From Bradyrhizobium sp. 186 (GTDB lineage: Bacteria; Pseudomonadota; Alphaproteobacteria; Rhizobiales; Xanthobacteraceae): a stretch of DNA of 64,000 nucleotides. Under the pieces are notes generated by a model that did not search any database, had not been told where the DNA came from, and saw nothing but the letters and a program-made list of their open reading frames with translations. Shown in pieces: positions 46,460-55,847 of the stretch. The stretch lies in assembly GCF_023101685.1 (NCBI RefSeq), contig NZ_CP082164.1:8680001-8744000 (forward strand), in the 5' to 3' direction. Position numbers and translations under genes: made by a program. Numbering within the stretch: the first letter of the stretch is position 1; each line of letters opens with the position of its first letter.

Positions 46460-47501
46460 ATCTCCATCCCTTGGAAGTGTCGGCACGCACGTCTCATCTA
46501 CCGATTTCATGCTTCTTAGTCGTTACTATCTCGCGCCTTCATGCAAGCTTTTGGTCGAGACGGTGCGAGAACAGGGCACTCTTCAGTCCAGGAATGCCGA
46601 GCGACATTGGCATCGCTTGTTCGCTGCAGCGGCTAGTCGCCTCACCTCAGGCGGACCATGCTTCTCTGATTTCTCGAGGAACTGGACACAAGCCAGGAAT
46701 GCTGCGAGGCTTCCAAACAAGCGAGTCCGACGGAAGCTTGGCCGAATTCATTCATGCGGCCTGTGACTCTCCGCTTGCCATGCGGTCATTCCAACCCGCA
46801 GAAACCTGGAATTCCCGCGCAGAAGCCACACTCCGTAGCGTGTGAAGTGTCTAACCAGGTCCGGTCTGGCTGCTGCGCGGATCCAGGCTCGCCGGGCTGC
46901 GCCTCGCAACCCACCAAAACCGCAAGGTGCTCTCCGTGATAAGCGGGAGATGATGCCGGTCACCCATTCTATCTGTCCTGACCATTCATTTGCGCGGGGA
47001 GTCGGGCTGATCCGAGGCGCCAAGGGCACCATGGCCGACGCGTTGGTTTCACGACGCTGTCGCGCTTGCGACGAATTGCATTTACCGAAGATCGCCTGCT
47101 TTCAGCGATTTTGGCGTGGCATGCGGGTTGCAGAAGCGTGGTCGGAAAGACAAAGAGGGTGCCAACCATGATTTCCGCCATACCATCTCGTCCGAGTGCG
47201 ATGCGACATGAGCTAAGCGATCCTGTTGAACCAAATGACGCCCTGTAGTGGGTAATCAGACGCTTGGCTTGCAATTGCGACCGCGGAGAATGTGCTTTTT
47301 GGCACGGCGCGCTAGCTGAAGGAATGAAGCAGGGCCGGCTACGATGGGGATTGACCAACTCGCCGCCACCGCGCCCCAGAGAGGCTCACCTGCCGCTACC
47401 ACTATGCTTGATACTGGTTGCCACACCCACGATCTAGCCTGCGTCAAAGACTGCTCCACCCCAAGCTAGGGAATTCGGTTCTAGTCCGGAATGCTTCGTC
47501 A
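46460..47501. other. Intergenic stretch, 1.04 kb
   Basis: Right of the IS256 element up to the racemase-like gene. Several open frames of 60-170 codons exist but none has a family pattern, and they overlap one another on both strands. It probably holds the promoter of the racemase-hydrolase operon near its right end. Confidence 0.4.
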
Positions 47502-48209
47502 ATGACCCCGCAACTATCACGCTCTCTCGGAGTCCTGCACCTCGAACGTGGGGTGCCGTCCGGCGCCGCGCCGCCGAAGCCCGCGCCCGGATCGATGCTA
47601 AATTCGGCCACCTTCGAGTTCCCGACTATCTTCGAAACAGTCGCGGGAGCGTGGGTAGAGAATGTCGTGCGCGGCGATCCTGCTCTTGAGCCATCATTTA
47701 TCGCTGCCGCCCAGCGGCTCGTCGAGCGAGGTGCCGTCGCGATAAGCTCGACCTGCGGCTTCTCTATCCGGCATCAGCCGGCGGTGGCCAAGTCGACGAA
47801 TGTGCCCGTGGTGATGTCAAGTCTGCTTCTGCTGCCCGCGTTGCTTCGACAGCTGCCGGCATCAGCCAAGATCGCAGTCTTGACCTACGACTCGACGCAT
47901 GCAGCCGAAAACCTGCTCGGGATTGATGATCCAGCCGGGCGGGCGAGGATCGTGATTGGCGGCATCGAAGGCGGCAAGTTCTGGCATGACGAGCTCAAGC
48001 GTCCGCCACCACCGATCGACGTTGCGGCGATCGAGAAGGATGTCGCTGCCTGCATCGAGCGACTTTGCATCGCGCATCCAGAGATCGCGATCATCCTGTT
48101 CGAATGTGCGGCGTTCCCTCTGGTGTCGCCGGCGATCCGTCGTATCACGAAGTTGCCTGTCTACGACATCACAGACCTTTGCAGACTGACGATGGCCTCT
48201 ATCGCATGA
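47502..48209 (+). CDS. Aspartate/glutamate racemase superfamily protein
   Basis: 235 residues from the ATG at 47502 (an open extension to 47418 has no start signal). The fold shows duplicated halves, each with a catalytic-type Cys: AVAISSTCGFSIRHQP at about residue 90 and AIILFECAAFPLVSPAIRRI at about residue 205. Superfamily members racemise Asp, Glu or hydantoins or decarboxylate arylmalonates. It precedes an ectoine-hydrolase-like gene; in Sinorhizobium the ectoine cluster eutABCDE also starts with a member of this wider superfamily (EutA), though the present protein looks closer to hydantoin/Asp racemases. Intact. Confidence 0.82.
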   Translation: MTPQLSRSLGVLHLERGVPSGAAPPKPAPGSMLNSATFEFPTIFETVAGAWVENVVRGDPALEPSFIAAAQRLVERGAVAISSTCGFSIRHQPAVAKSTNVPVVMSSLLLLPALLRQLPASAKIAVLTYDSTHAAENLLGIDDPAGRARIVIGGIEGGKFWHDELKRPPPPIDVAAIEKDVAACIERLCIAHPEIAIILFECAAFPLVSPAIRRITKLPVYDITDLCRLTMASIA

Positions 48210-48330
48210 TAATGGCGGCAACAGACTTAGACGGACACTTCGCAACGACAAGCCCGAAAGCGACTTTTCGAGGCTGCGTCGCTTCCATGCCGGGCATCGC
48301 CCCCATGCAATGAGCTCAGGAGAAACCGTG

Positions 48331-49488
48331 ATGCCCGCATTTGATCAACAGGAATATCGCGAACGTACGGCTCGGCTGCGCCAGCGAATGGCGGAGCAGG
48401 GCATGGACGCAATGCTCGTCTTCAACGAGGCGAACATGAATTATCTTACTGGCTACGATGGATACTCAGATTATGTCCCGCAACTCGCGCTTGTGAGTCA
48501 AGACGACGAAGATCCGTGGTTGATCTTGCGCGAGATGGACGTTGCATGCGCAACGGTCACATCCTACCTGCCGCGGTCGCGTCTACTCATTTATTCCGAG
48601 AAATACATCGGTTCGAACCAGCGGACACCGTGGCAGCCGATTGGAGATATGATCCGCGAACGCACCAAATCAAGGCACATCGGGGTCGAACTGACGGCAA
48701 AAAATTTCGGGGTGAAGGCCCAAGCTACCCTGGGCAAAACCCTGGACCTTTCAAAGAGCATCGATGCCGATGGCGTCATTTCCAAGCTGAAGCTACTGAA
48801 ATCTCCTGCTGAGATCGCCTACATGGAGCAGGCCGGAAAGATCGTCGATCGGGCCATGAGGGTCGCCCGATTAGGGGTCGCTCCCGGCGCGCGAGAATGC
48901 GACGTAGCCGCAGCCGTTATGCACGCATTGTGTACGGGCACGCCGGAATTCCCGGGCCATGCTTCTCGCATTTATCCGACCATGCCGACCGGACGTCCGG
49001 CGACTGCTCCGCATCTCAAGTGGACCGACGCGAGCTATGCGATGAATTGTCAGACCAATTTTGAACTAGGAGCGTTTCGCCACCGCTATTGCTGCGCATT
49101 GTCCCGGACCGTCTTCTTAGGTGAGCCGTCCGCTCGGTCACGGCACCTGCACCAGGCCGCGCTTGACGGCTTTCTGGCTGCCTTCGAAACGATGCGGCCT
49201 GAAGTAACATGCGGAGATGTCGATCGAGCGTTCCGGCGCACCTTTAGCTCTCGGGGCGTACGCAAAGAATCTCGAATCGGCTACTCCCTCGGGAATGATT
49301 GGCCTGACGGCGGCGCGAGCCTTCAGGATGACGATGAGGCTGTACTCCAACCCAACATGACTTTCCACTTGATCATTGGCATTTGGGAGAAGGACGACGG
49401 CTATGTCTTCAGCGAGACAGTGCGCGTGGCTGACAACGGCGCAAAATCGCTGAGCAGCATGTCGCGCGACCTGCTGGTCAACCGCTGA
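48331..49488 (+). CDS. M24-family hydrolase resembling ectoine hydrolase (EutD/DoeA)
   Basis: 385 residues from the ATG at 48331, AGGAG eight bases upstream. The N-terminal domain has NMNYLTGYDGYSDYV and the C-terminal pita-bread domain has HLKWTDASYAMNCQTNFELG, RYCCALSRTVFLGEPS, SRIGYSLGNDW and LQPNMTFHLIIGIWEKDDGY. These blocks parallel EutD/DoeA, which opens the ectoine ring without metal, rather than true aminopeptidases. One notable change: EutD-type proteins have RYHCPLSRTV, here the His is Cys and Pro is Ala, so specificity or activity may differ. It forms an operon with the racemase-like and DUF2817 genes. Intact. Confidence 0.83.
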   Translation: MPAFDQQEYRERTARLRQRMAEQGMDAMLVFNEANMNYLTGYDGYSDYVPQLALVSQDDEDPWLILREMDVACATVTSYLPRSRLLIYSEKYIGSNQRTPWQPIGDMIRERTKSRHIGVELTAKNFGVKAQATLGKTLDLSKSIDADGVISKLKLLKSPAEIAYMEQAGKIVDRAMRVARLGVAPGARECDVAAAVMHALCTGTPEFPGHASRIYPTMPTGRPATAPHLKWTDASYAMNCQTNFELGAFRHRYCCALSRTVFLGEPSARSRHLHQAALDGFLAAFETMRPEVTCGDVDRAFRRTFSSRGVRKESRIGYSLGNDWPDGGASLQDDDEAVLQPNMTFHLIIGIWEKDDGYVFSETVRVADNGAKSLSSMSRDLLVNR

Positions 49489-49580
49489 GACAACCGTCGT
49501 GCAAGTCAGATGACGTCAGCGACGTCCGATGAAGATGTTCCAAGGACTACTTCACTTGTGCAGCCTTGACTGGAATCCGA

Positions 49581-50690
49581 ATGAACGATGCCATTGTCGA
49601 CGCAGCGAATAAGCACTTCGCATCGGATTTTTTCGAAGCACGTCAAAGATTCCGTGACTACGTTAGGAAGGCCGCAGTCGGCGAAGCCGCAATCTATCCG
49701 TCGCCAGCCCGTGGGCCTCGTGGAAGAGAACTCTCAACGGATGTTGCGTGGTTTGGCGACCGACGCGCCCCAAAGGTAGGAATTTTGGTGTCGGCAACAC
49801 ATGGCGTCGAAGGATATTGCGGGTCCGCGGCACAGATCGACTGGTTGGCTGAACGTGGTTACGAGAGGCTCAAATCTGATGAAGCGATGTTGCTGATCCA
49901 TGCTCTCAATCCTTATGGGTTTGCCTGGGATCGGCGCGTCACGCAAGAAGGCTGCGACCTCAATCGCAATTTCGTCGATTTCACGGCGCCATTACCTCAT
50001 AATGCCGCTTACGACCTGCTTGCTGATTGTCTTCTGCCATGTGAGCTCGATGGTCCACTTTTTGTTGCTGCCGAGGCAACAGTAGAGGAGTTCCGCAGAA
50101 CACGCGGCGAGATTGCTTTGCGAAAGGCTCGGACTAGCGGGCAGTACCGACATCCCACCGGATTTTTTTTCGGCGGGTTTGCCCCTACCGTCGCACGGCA
50201 AACGCTCGAACGGATCGTATCGGATTACTGTTTGGAATCTCGTCTGCGTGTCTTGATTATCGACTATCACACGGGCCTCGGGCCTTACGGTTATGGTGAG
50301 CTGCAATGCGAGCAGGCGTCAGTTATGTCGGGGTATCAGCATGCACGTGGCATCTTCGGCCCTTCAGTCACATCGCCGGATCTTGGCACCTCATCGGCTG
50401 TTGTGCTCAATGGCACGCAGGATGACTACTGGCAGCGCCTCCTCGGTGATCGGCACGTCTACGTTTGCCTCGAGTTCGGAACCTACCCTCCGGAGGCAGT
50501 CAGATCTGCATTACGTGCTGACCATTGGCTATACAGATATCGTCAAGGCGACATTGAAACAGATCTTGGGTATAAAATTCGCCGACGCGTGCGACAGCGC
50601 TTCTATCCGGAAAGAACCGATTGGAAGGAAATGGTGCTATATCGCAGTCGTCAGGTTCAGCGACAGATGCTCGAAGGTTTACAAGTATAA
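49581..50690 (+). CDS. DUF2817 metallohydrolase (M14-like zinc fold)
   Basis: 369 residues from the ATG at 49581; a TTG at 49566 would add five. Zinc-site pattern SATHGVEGYCGS (His and Glu, about residue 75), then NPYGFAWDRRVTQEGCDLNRNF split as NPYGFAWDRRV and EGCDLNRNF (substrate-binding Arg/Asn), and a later metal His with VLIIDYHTGLGPYGYGE. The acid near the end of this block could serve as general base. DUF2817 belongs to the carboxypeptidase A/succinylglutamate desuccinylase superfamily. Following an EutD-like hydrolase, it could hydrolyse the amide product, as EutE/DoeB does in ectoine breakdown, though it is not a member of that family. Intact. Confidence 0.85.
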   Translation: MNDAIVDAANKHFASDFFEARQRFRDYVRKAAVGEAAIYPSPARGPRGRELSTDVAWFGDRRAPKVGILVSATHGVEGYCGSAAQIDWLAERGYERLKSDEAMLLIHALNPYGFAWDRRVTQEGCDLNRNFVDFTAPLPHNAAYDLLADCLLPCELDGPLFVAAEATVEEFRRTRGEIALRKARTSGQYRHPTGFFFGGFAPTVARQTLERIVSDYCLESRLRVLIIDYHTGLGPYGYGELQCEQASVMSGYQHARGIFGPSVTSPDLGTSSAVVLNGTQDDYWQRLLGDRHVYVCLEFGTYPPEAVRSALRADHWLYRYRQGDIETDLGYKIRRRVRQRFYPERTDWKEMVLYRSRQVQRQMLEGLQV

Positions 50691-51481
50691 GAACTCGGCT
50701 GCTCACAAAAACTCAGCGCGCTTCAGCAGGTAAAAAGCGGTGCACGGGATGCTGGCAGATCGGGAGCGAAGTAGCGCCCCCGGTGGCATCAGAAGTCTGG
50801 ACTCGGTCAAGGGCGCTCCCACACGCACCCCGCTCGTAATCGCTTCATTGTCGCCTGGATGCTCGCACCAGCCTTAACAAACTTGCCTCGGCCCGTTCAG
50901 CCGCCGCGACCAGAACCCGACCAGCGCCTATTATGACCCCAAAGTGCCCAGCAGTGCCAGCTTATTCGCGTAGCCCAACGCGGAGCACGCGATGTGGTGA
51001 TGACATCCAGTGAATGCCGATCGCGACTTTGCGCATTTTGCCCGTCAAATGGCTTCGCTTCGGCGCGCTTCTTGGTGCTGGTTCGCACCGTGCTGTCCTG
51101 TTAAATGCCTGAGCAGATGTTTCTGTACTGCTCGTCGACGAGCGCTGACTAAGTAGATTGATTTCAAAATCCAGAAACCGACGATACTAGGGGGTCCGCC
51201 CGCGTACCCCGAGCGTTGTGTTCCATGGCCTCAATGAACAGCAAGTTCGAAGTTTCTCGCGAGAAACCACATGAGGATAACAGTCGCTGCGAAGTCGCCG
51301 GCATTTTCGCATAAAATCTGCAAGTTATCCCAGGGAACGCCGCCAACCTTCCCGTGGAAATGAGTATGCGATGTCTGCTTGCACGATTTCACGACGTTTC
51401 GTGCAGGATGAGAGTTGCCAGTGAGTTCAGTACTTGCTGAGCTCCTATTCAGTGCCCTTCGGGGCGTTTCCTCCCTGACTC
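50691..51481. other. Intergenic stretch, 0.79 kb
   Basis: No gene recognised between the DUF2817 gene and the terminator at 51482. Only short random frames. A small untranslated RNA ending at the terminator is possible. Confidence 0.4.
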
Positions 51482-51511
51482 GGCCGCGCGGTATCTCGCG
51501 CGGCCTTTTTT
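51482..51511 (+). terminator. Strong intrinsic terminator
   Basis: Perfect 9-bp stem GGCCGCGCG (482-490) / CGCGCGGCC (497-505), loop GTATCT, then six T. It lies 54 bp before the broken gabD gene and almost 800 bp after the last upstream gene, so it either ends a transcript from this empty stretch or acts as a leader terminator of gabD. Confidence 0.85.
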
Positions 51512-51565
51512 CGCGATCGACGAAGACCTGATTGCTCGGATTTGGAAACCTCCAGGAGCAACGCG

Positions 51566-52736
51566 ATGACCCCGACCGCCGCCGCACAAGCGACGCAAGG
51601 CTCGTCCATCCTGCGCTATCGTCTGAAGGACCCGTCACTTCTCCGGGAGGCCTGCTACATTGATGGCGCCTGGGTCGGCTCACCTCGCCTTTCGGTAAAC
51701 AATCTGGCGACCGGCATCGAGCTCGCCAAAGTGCCGCAGCTCTCGGCCGACGGCTGCACGAGAGCCGTGGAGGCTGGTGAACGAGCGTTCCCTGCATGGG
51801 CTAAGCTCACAGCCAAGGAACGTTCCAACATCCTGCGCAAATGGTACCAATTGATCGTCGCCAATCGCGAGGATCTCGCGCTAATCCTGACCTCCGAGCA
51901 GGGCAAGCCGCTCTCCGAGGCGCTCGGCGAGGTCGATATCGGCGGCGCCTATGTCGAGTTCTATGCCAAAGAGGCGCGCCGCAGATGGCGAAACGATTCC
52001 CTCGCCGCGCCCGGATGCAAGGCTGCTTGCGATCAAGCAACCGATTGGCGTCTGCGGCGTCATCACGCCGTTGAACTTTCCCAACTCGATGATCACCCGC
52101 AAGGTCTCGCCGGCGCTCGCTGCAGGCTGCACCGTGGCACTGAAGCCAGCCAGTGAGACGCCGCTCTCGGCGCTTGCGCTCGCTGAGAAGGCCGGCGTGC
52201 CCAAGGGTGTCTTCAACGTCATCACCGGAAGTTCGCGGCCGATCGGCAAGGTTTGTGCGAGCATTCTGCCGTGCGCTTTGTCGGCTTCACCGGCTCGACC
52301 GAGGTCGGCAAGATCCTCTACGGTCAGGCCCCCGTCGGCGTGAAGAAACTCGGCCTCGAGCTCGGCGGTAACGCCCCTTTCGTGGTGTTCGACGACGCCG
52401 ATATCGATGCAGCCGTCGAAGGCGCCATCGTCTCGAAATACCGCAATAAGGGCCAGGACCTGCGTCTGCGCCAACCGTCTCTACGCACAGGCGAGCATCT
52501 GTGAGGAATTCGTGCACAAGCTCTACACGAAGGTCGCGGCGATGAAGATCGGCGACGGCACCGAGCAAGGCGTCGTGCAGGGGCCACTGATCAACATGGA
52601 AGCGGTCGACAAGATCGAGCGGCATATCGCTGACGCGGTGAAGCGCGGCGCCAGGGTTGTGACCGGCCCGGACTCGCTGGTCTCGCAGGAGGAAACCCTC
52701 GGCCCGCCACAACGGAGCCGCGAATTCGGTCGTTGA
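51566..52736 (+). pseudogene. gabD: Succinate-semialdehyde dehydrogenase, multiply frameshifted
   Basis: The ATG at 51566 follows CAGGAG by seven bases. The N-terminus ([40 protein letters not shown]) is typical GabD. Frame then changes near 51980, near 52255 and near 52460. Family pieces in successive frames: [60 protein letters not shown] (catalytic Glu), [20 protein letters not shown] (catalytic Cys), GVVQGPLINMEAVDKIERHI. A deletion near 52675 removes about 15 residues before VSQEETLGP, and the last hundred residues are missing. Clearly dead. It would have oxidised succinate semialdehyde. Confidence 0.9.
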
Positions 52737-52795
52737 TGCGCAGTCTCATGCGCTCATTATGACATGCGATCAAGCATTTTACAGAGAGCAGTGTC

Positions 52796-54150
52796 GTGTC
52801 CGCGACCATTCTAAACTTTATCAATGGCGAAGCGGTGCAAAGCAGGAGCGGCAGGGCTTCGCCGGTGTTCAATCCTGCAACTGGCCAACAATCCGGGACG
52901 CTCGGCTTGGCTTCGGCGGAGGACGTGAGAGCTGCTGTAGCTACCGCCCGCGGCGCCTTCCCGGCCTGGGCCGCGACGCCTCCGCTCCGGCGAGCGCAGA
53001 TTCTCAACCGCTTCTTGCGCATTCTGGAAGAGCGGATTGACGAACTCGCCAGTGCCATCACGGACGAACGCGCCGCAGCTTTTGAAGGGTGAGATCACGG
53101 AGAACGTCGGTACGCGCGTTGATAGCAATTCGCTGCGGCAAGCGTTAGGTGTCGTAGCCGGCATCACGTCATTCAATTTTCCGGCCATGGTGCCGATGTG
53201 GATGTTCCCCGTTGCGCTCGCCTGCGGCAATACCTTCATTCTCAAACCATCCGAGCGCGATCCGTCTGCTTCTCTTATCTTGGCGAAATGGCTCGAGGAA
53301 GCAGGCCTGCCCGCGGGGTCTTCAACGTCGTGCAGGGCGACAAGGAAGCAGTTGACGCGCTTCTCACACATCCTGATGTTGCGGCCGTGAGTTTCGTCGG
53401 CTCGACCCCGATTGCGCGCTACATCTACGAAACCGCGACCCGGCATGGCAAGCGTTGCCAGGCGCTCGGCGGCGCCAAGAACCATATAATCGTCATGCCG
53501 GACGCCGACATGGATCAGGCGGTGGAATGCCCTTATGGGTGCCGCCTATGGCTCAGCCGGCGAGCGCTGCATGGCGATTTCAGTGGCAGTTCCGATCGGC
53601 GAGACGACTGCCGAACGCCTGATCCAAAAACTGGCCCCGAAGGTGCGCGCGTTGAACATCGGTCCTGGCACCGATCCCGATGCCGAGATGGGGCCCTTGG
53701 TGACCAAACGGCATCTCGACAAAGTTCGTGCTTATATCGATGCGGGCGTTGCCGAAGGGGCGGAGCTCGTGGTCGATGGGCGCGACTTCAGGCGTCAAGG
53801 TTATGAAAATGGCTATTTCATCGGGGGCACACTTTTCGATCGCGTCACGACATGAAAATCTATCGGGAGAGATCTTCGGTCCGGTTCTAGCGATCGCACG
53901 CGCGAATTCATACAATTATGCAGCCGAAATGATCAACCGACACGAATTTGGCAACGGCACAGCGATATTCACCAGGGACAGCGACGCGGCCCGGGAATTC
54001 GCACATCAAATTCAAGTCGGCATGGTAGGCATCAATGTGCCAATTCCGGTGCCGATGGCATTTCATTCCTTCGGCGGCTGGAAGGCATCTTTGTTCGGCG
54101 ACCACCACATGCATGGTCCAGAAGGCTTTCGATTCTATAGTCGTCCGTGA
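52796..54150 (+). pseudogene. mmsA: Methylmalonate-semialdehyde dehydrogenase, degenerate
   Basis: From a GTG at 52796 the N-terminus reads LNFINGEAVQSRSGRASPVF. About 40 residues are deleted near 53080 and frames change near 53085, 53320, 53530 and 53855. Recognisable blocks: [100 protein letters not shown] (catalytic Cys), [20 protein letters not shown] and [20 protein letters not shown], ending [11 protein letters not shown]. The usual last ten residues are lost. It would have made propionyl- or acetyl-CoA from semialdehydes of valine, inositol or beta-alanine breakdown. Confidence 0.9.
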
Positions 54151-54266
54151 AGAGCGGCTAAGCGATTGAGCTGGAATCGCATTTGTCGTTGTGGACTGTT
54201 TTAGGATTGCAGGGTTTTGATGCTTCGGGCATCGGAACCTTGCAATTTCATTTTCAGGATTCCGTC

Positions 54267-55664
54267 GAATCGTCAGTCATGATTCCGTCGTTGCATCGGA
54301 GGTGGCGATGCGACCGAAGAAGCACAGGACGACGGGATCGGGCGATCTGTTCCGGGCCAGGCTGGACCAGATCATCAATATGAAGCACGAGCTGGTTCAG
54401 CTCGCCGGCAAGGTCGATTGGGACTGGATCGACGGCGAGATCGCGCCGCTCTATAGCGAGAACGGTCGGCCGGGCATCGCGACCCGCTTCATGATCGGGC
54501 TGCTGCTGCTCAAGCACATTTACGGCCTGTCCGATGAGGGGGTGTGCGTGCGCTGGGTCCACGACCCGTATTTCCAGTACTTCACCGGCGAAGAGTTCTT
54601 TCAGCACGCGTTCCCGCACGAGCGCTCGGACCTGAGCCACTGGCGCAAGCGGCTCGGCGACAAGCTGGAGCTGTTGCTCGCCGAGAGCTTGCGGGTGGCG
54701 CACGAGGCCGGCGCGTTACGCAGCCAAGACCTCAAGCGGGTCACGGTCGATACCACCGTGCAGCCGAAGGCGATCACCTTCCCGACCGACGCCAAGCTGC
54801 TGCACGCGGCGATCAAGGGGCTCAACCGCCTGGCGAGGAAGCACGGGGTCAAGCTGCGGCAGTCCTATCTTCGCATTGCCAAGACCGCGGCAATGATGGC
54901 GGGACGCTACGCCCATGCCAAGCAATTCAAGCGGCATCAGCGGCAGTTGCGCATCCTGCGCAGCCGGCTGGGCCGGATCATCCGCGATATCCGCCGCAAG
55001 ATCGAAGGTCAGGCTGTGCTCGAGAACGCGTTCACCCTCTCGCTCAGCCGGGCCTCGCAGATCCGCGCGCAGCAGCAGCGCCAGCGCGGCTGGAAGCTCT
55101 ATTCCTTCCACGCCCCGGAGGTGGAGTGCATCGGCAAGGGCAAAGCAGCCGCGCCTTACGAGTTCGGTGTCAAAGCCTCTATCGTCACCAACAACCGCCG
55201 GGCTCCCGGTGGCCTGTTCGTGCTGCACGCCAGGACGCTACCCGATAACCCGTACGACGGTCACACCTTGCGGGACGTCATCAATCGCACCGAGACACTC
55301 ACCGGCTGCGCGATCGAGCGGGCCTATGTCGACAAGGGATACCGCGGCCACGACACACAAAATCCCCGTCGCGTCTTCATCTCTGGCCAGAAGCGCGGCG
55401 TCTTCGGTGTCATCAAGCGCGAGCTGCGCCGCCGCTCCGCCATCGAACCCATCATCGGACACCTGAAAGTCGATGGTCACCTCGGCCGCTGCTACCTCAA
55501 AGGCCGCGCCGGCGATGCGGCCAACGTCATCCTCTCCGCCGTCGGCTATAACTTCCGCCGCATCCTCGCTTGGCTCAGGAAGCTCTTGCGCTTCATCCTG
55601 ATCGTCCTTTGGCGCGCCTTCGCAACCCCAGTCGCCCTCAATCCCGCTTGTTAACGGACGACTC
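54267..55664 (+). mobile_element. IS5/IS1182-like element, apparently complete
   Basis: One intact transposase gene bounded by short imperfect inverted repeats, GAATCGTCAGT at 54267-54277 and ACGGACGACTC at 54654+1000 (55654-55664). No direct repeat was confirmed. It separates the dead mmsA gene from the quinone-reductase-like gene. About 1.4 kb. Confidence 0.75.
54308..55654 (+). CDS. IS5-superfamily transposase
   Basis: 448 residues from the ATG at 54308, with GGAGG five bases upstream. N-terminal DUF772-like domain (SENGRPGIATRFMIGLLLLK, HYG-like stretch GLSDEGVCVRWVHDPYFQYF). DDE core: first Asp in RVTVDTTVQPKAITFPTDAK, second in IERAYVDKGYRGHDTQNPRR, Glu in RRSAIEPIIGHLKVDGHLGR. A long helical insert of about 110 residues lies between the first and second acidic residues. 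No frameshift or stop, so the element may be mobile. Confidence 0.9.
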   Translation: MRPKKHRTTGSGDLFRARLDQIINMKHELVQLAGKVDWDWIDGEIAPLYSENGRPGIATRFMIGLLLLKHIYGLSDEGVCVRWVHDPYFQYFTGEEFFQHAFPHERSDLSHWRKRLGDKLELLLAESLRVAHEAGALRSQDLKRVTVDTTVQPKAITFPTDAKLLHAAIKGLNRLARKHGVKLRQSYLRIAKTAAMMAGRYAHAKQFKRHQRQLRILRSRLGRIIRDIRRKIEGQAVLENAFTLSLSRASQIRAQQQRQRGWKLYSFHAPEVECIGKGKAAAPYEFGVKASIVTNNRRAPGGLFVLHARTLPDNPYDGHTLRDVINRTETLTGCAIERAYVDKGYRGHDTQNPRRVFISGQKRGVFGVIKRELRRRSAIEPIIGHLKVDGHLGRCYLKGRAGDAANVILSAVGYNFRRILAWLRKLLRFILIVLWRAFATPVALNPAC

Positions 55665-55847
55665 TATACTAAGTCGAAGACAATCACGACAAGATGGCCC
55701 ACGGGTATTCGGGCCGGAGCCGAATTCGTCATGCCGACGATGGGATGATGTTTTCGGACGGCCAACATTGCACTCCGGGCGCGCTCGAGCGCGCGCGGAG
55801 TGCAGCGAACCGCATACACCGCTGGCGTGCGGCAAGACTTGGCCGAA

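Noticed and set aside
46272..47248. Overlapping plus-strand frames after the IS256 element
   Set aside because: Mutually overlapping, no motifs, arginine/cysteine-rich in the manner of non-coding GC-rich DNA.
54308..55654. Second long plus-strand frame inside the IS5-type transposase (54544-55248)
   Set aside because: Alternate-frame shadow rich in Arg and Ala; the transposase frame has the DDE motifs.
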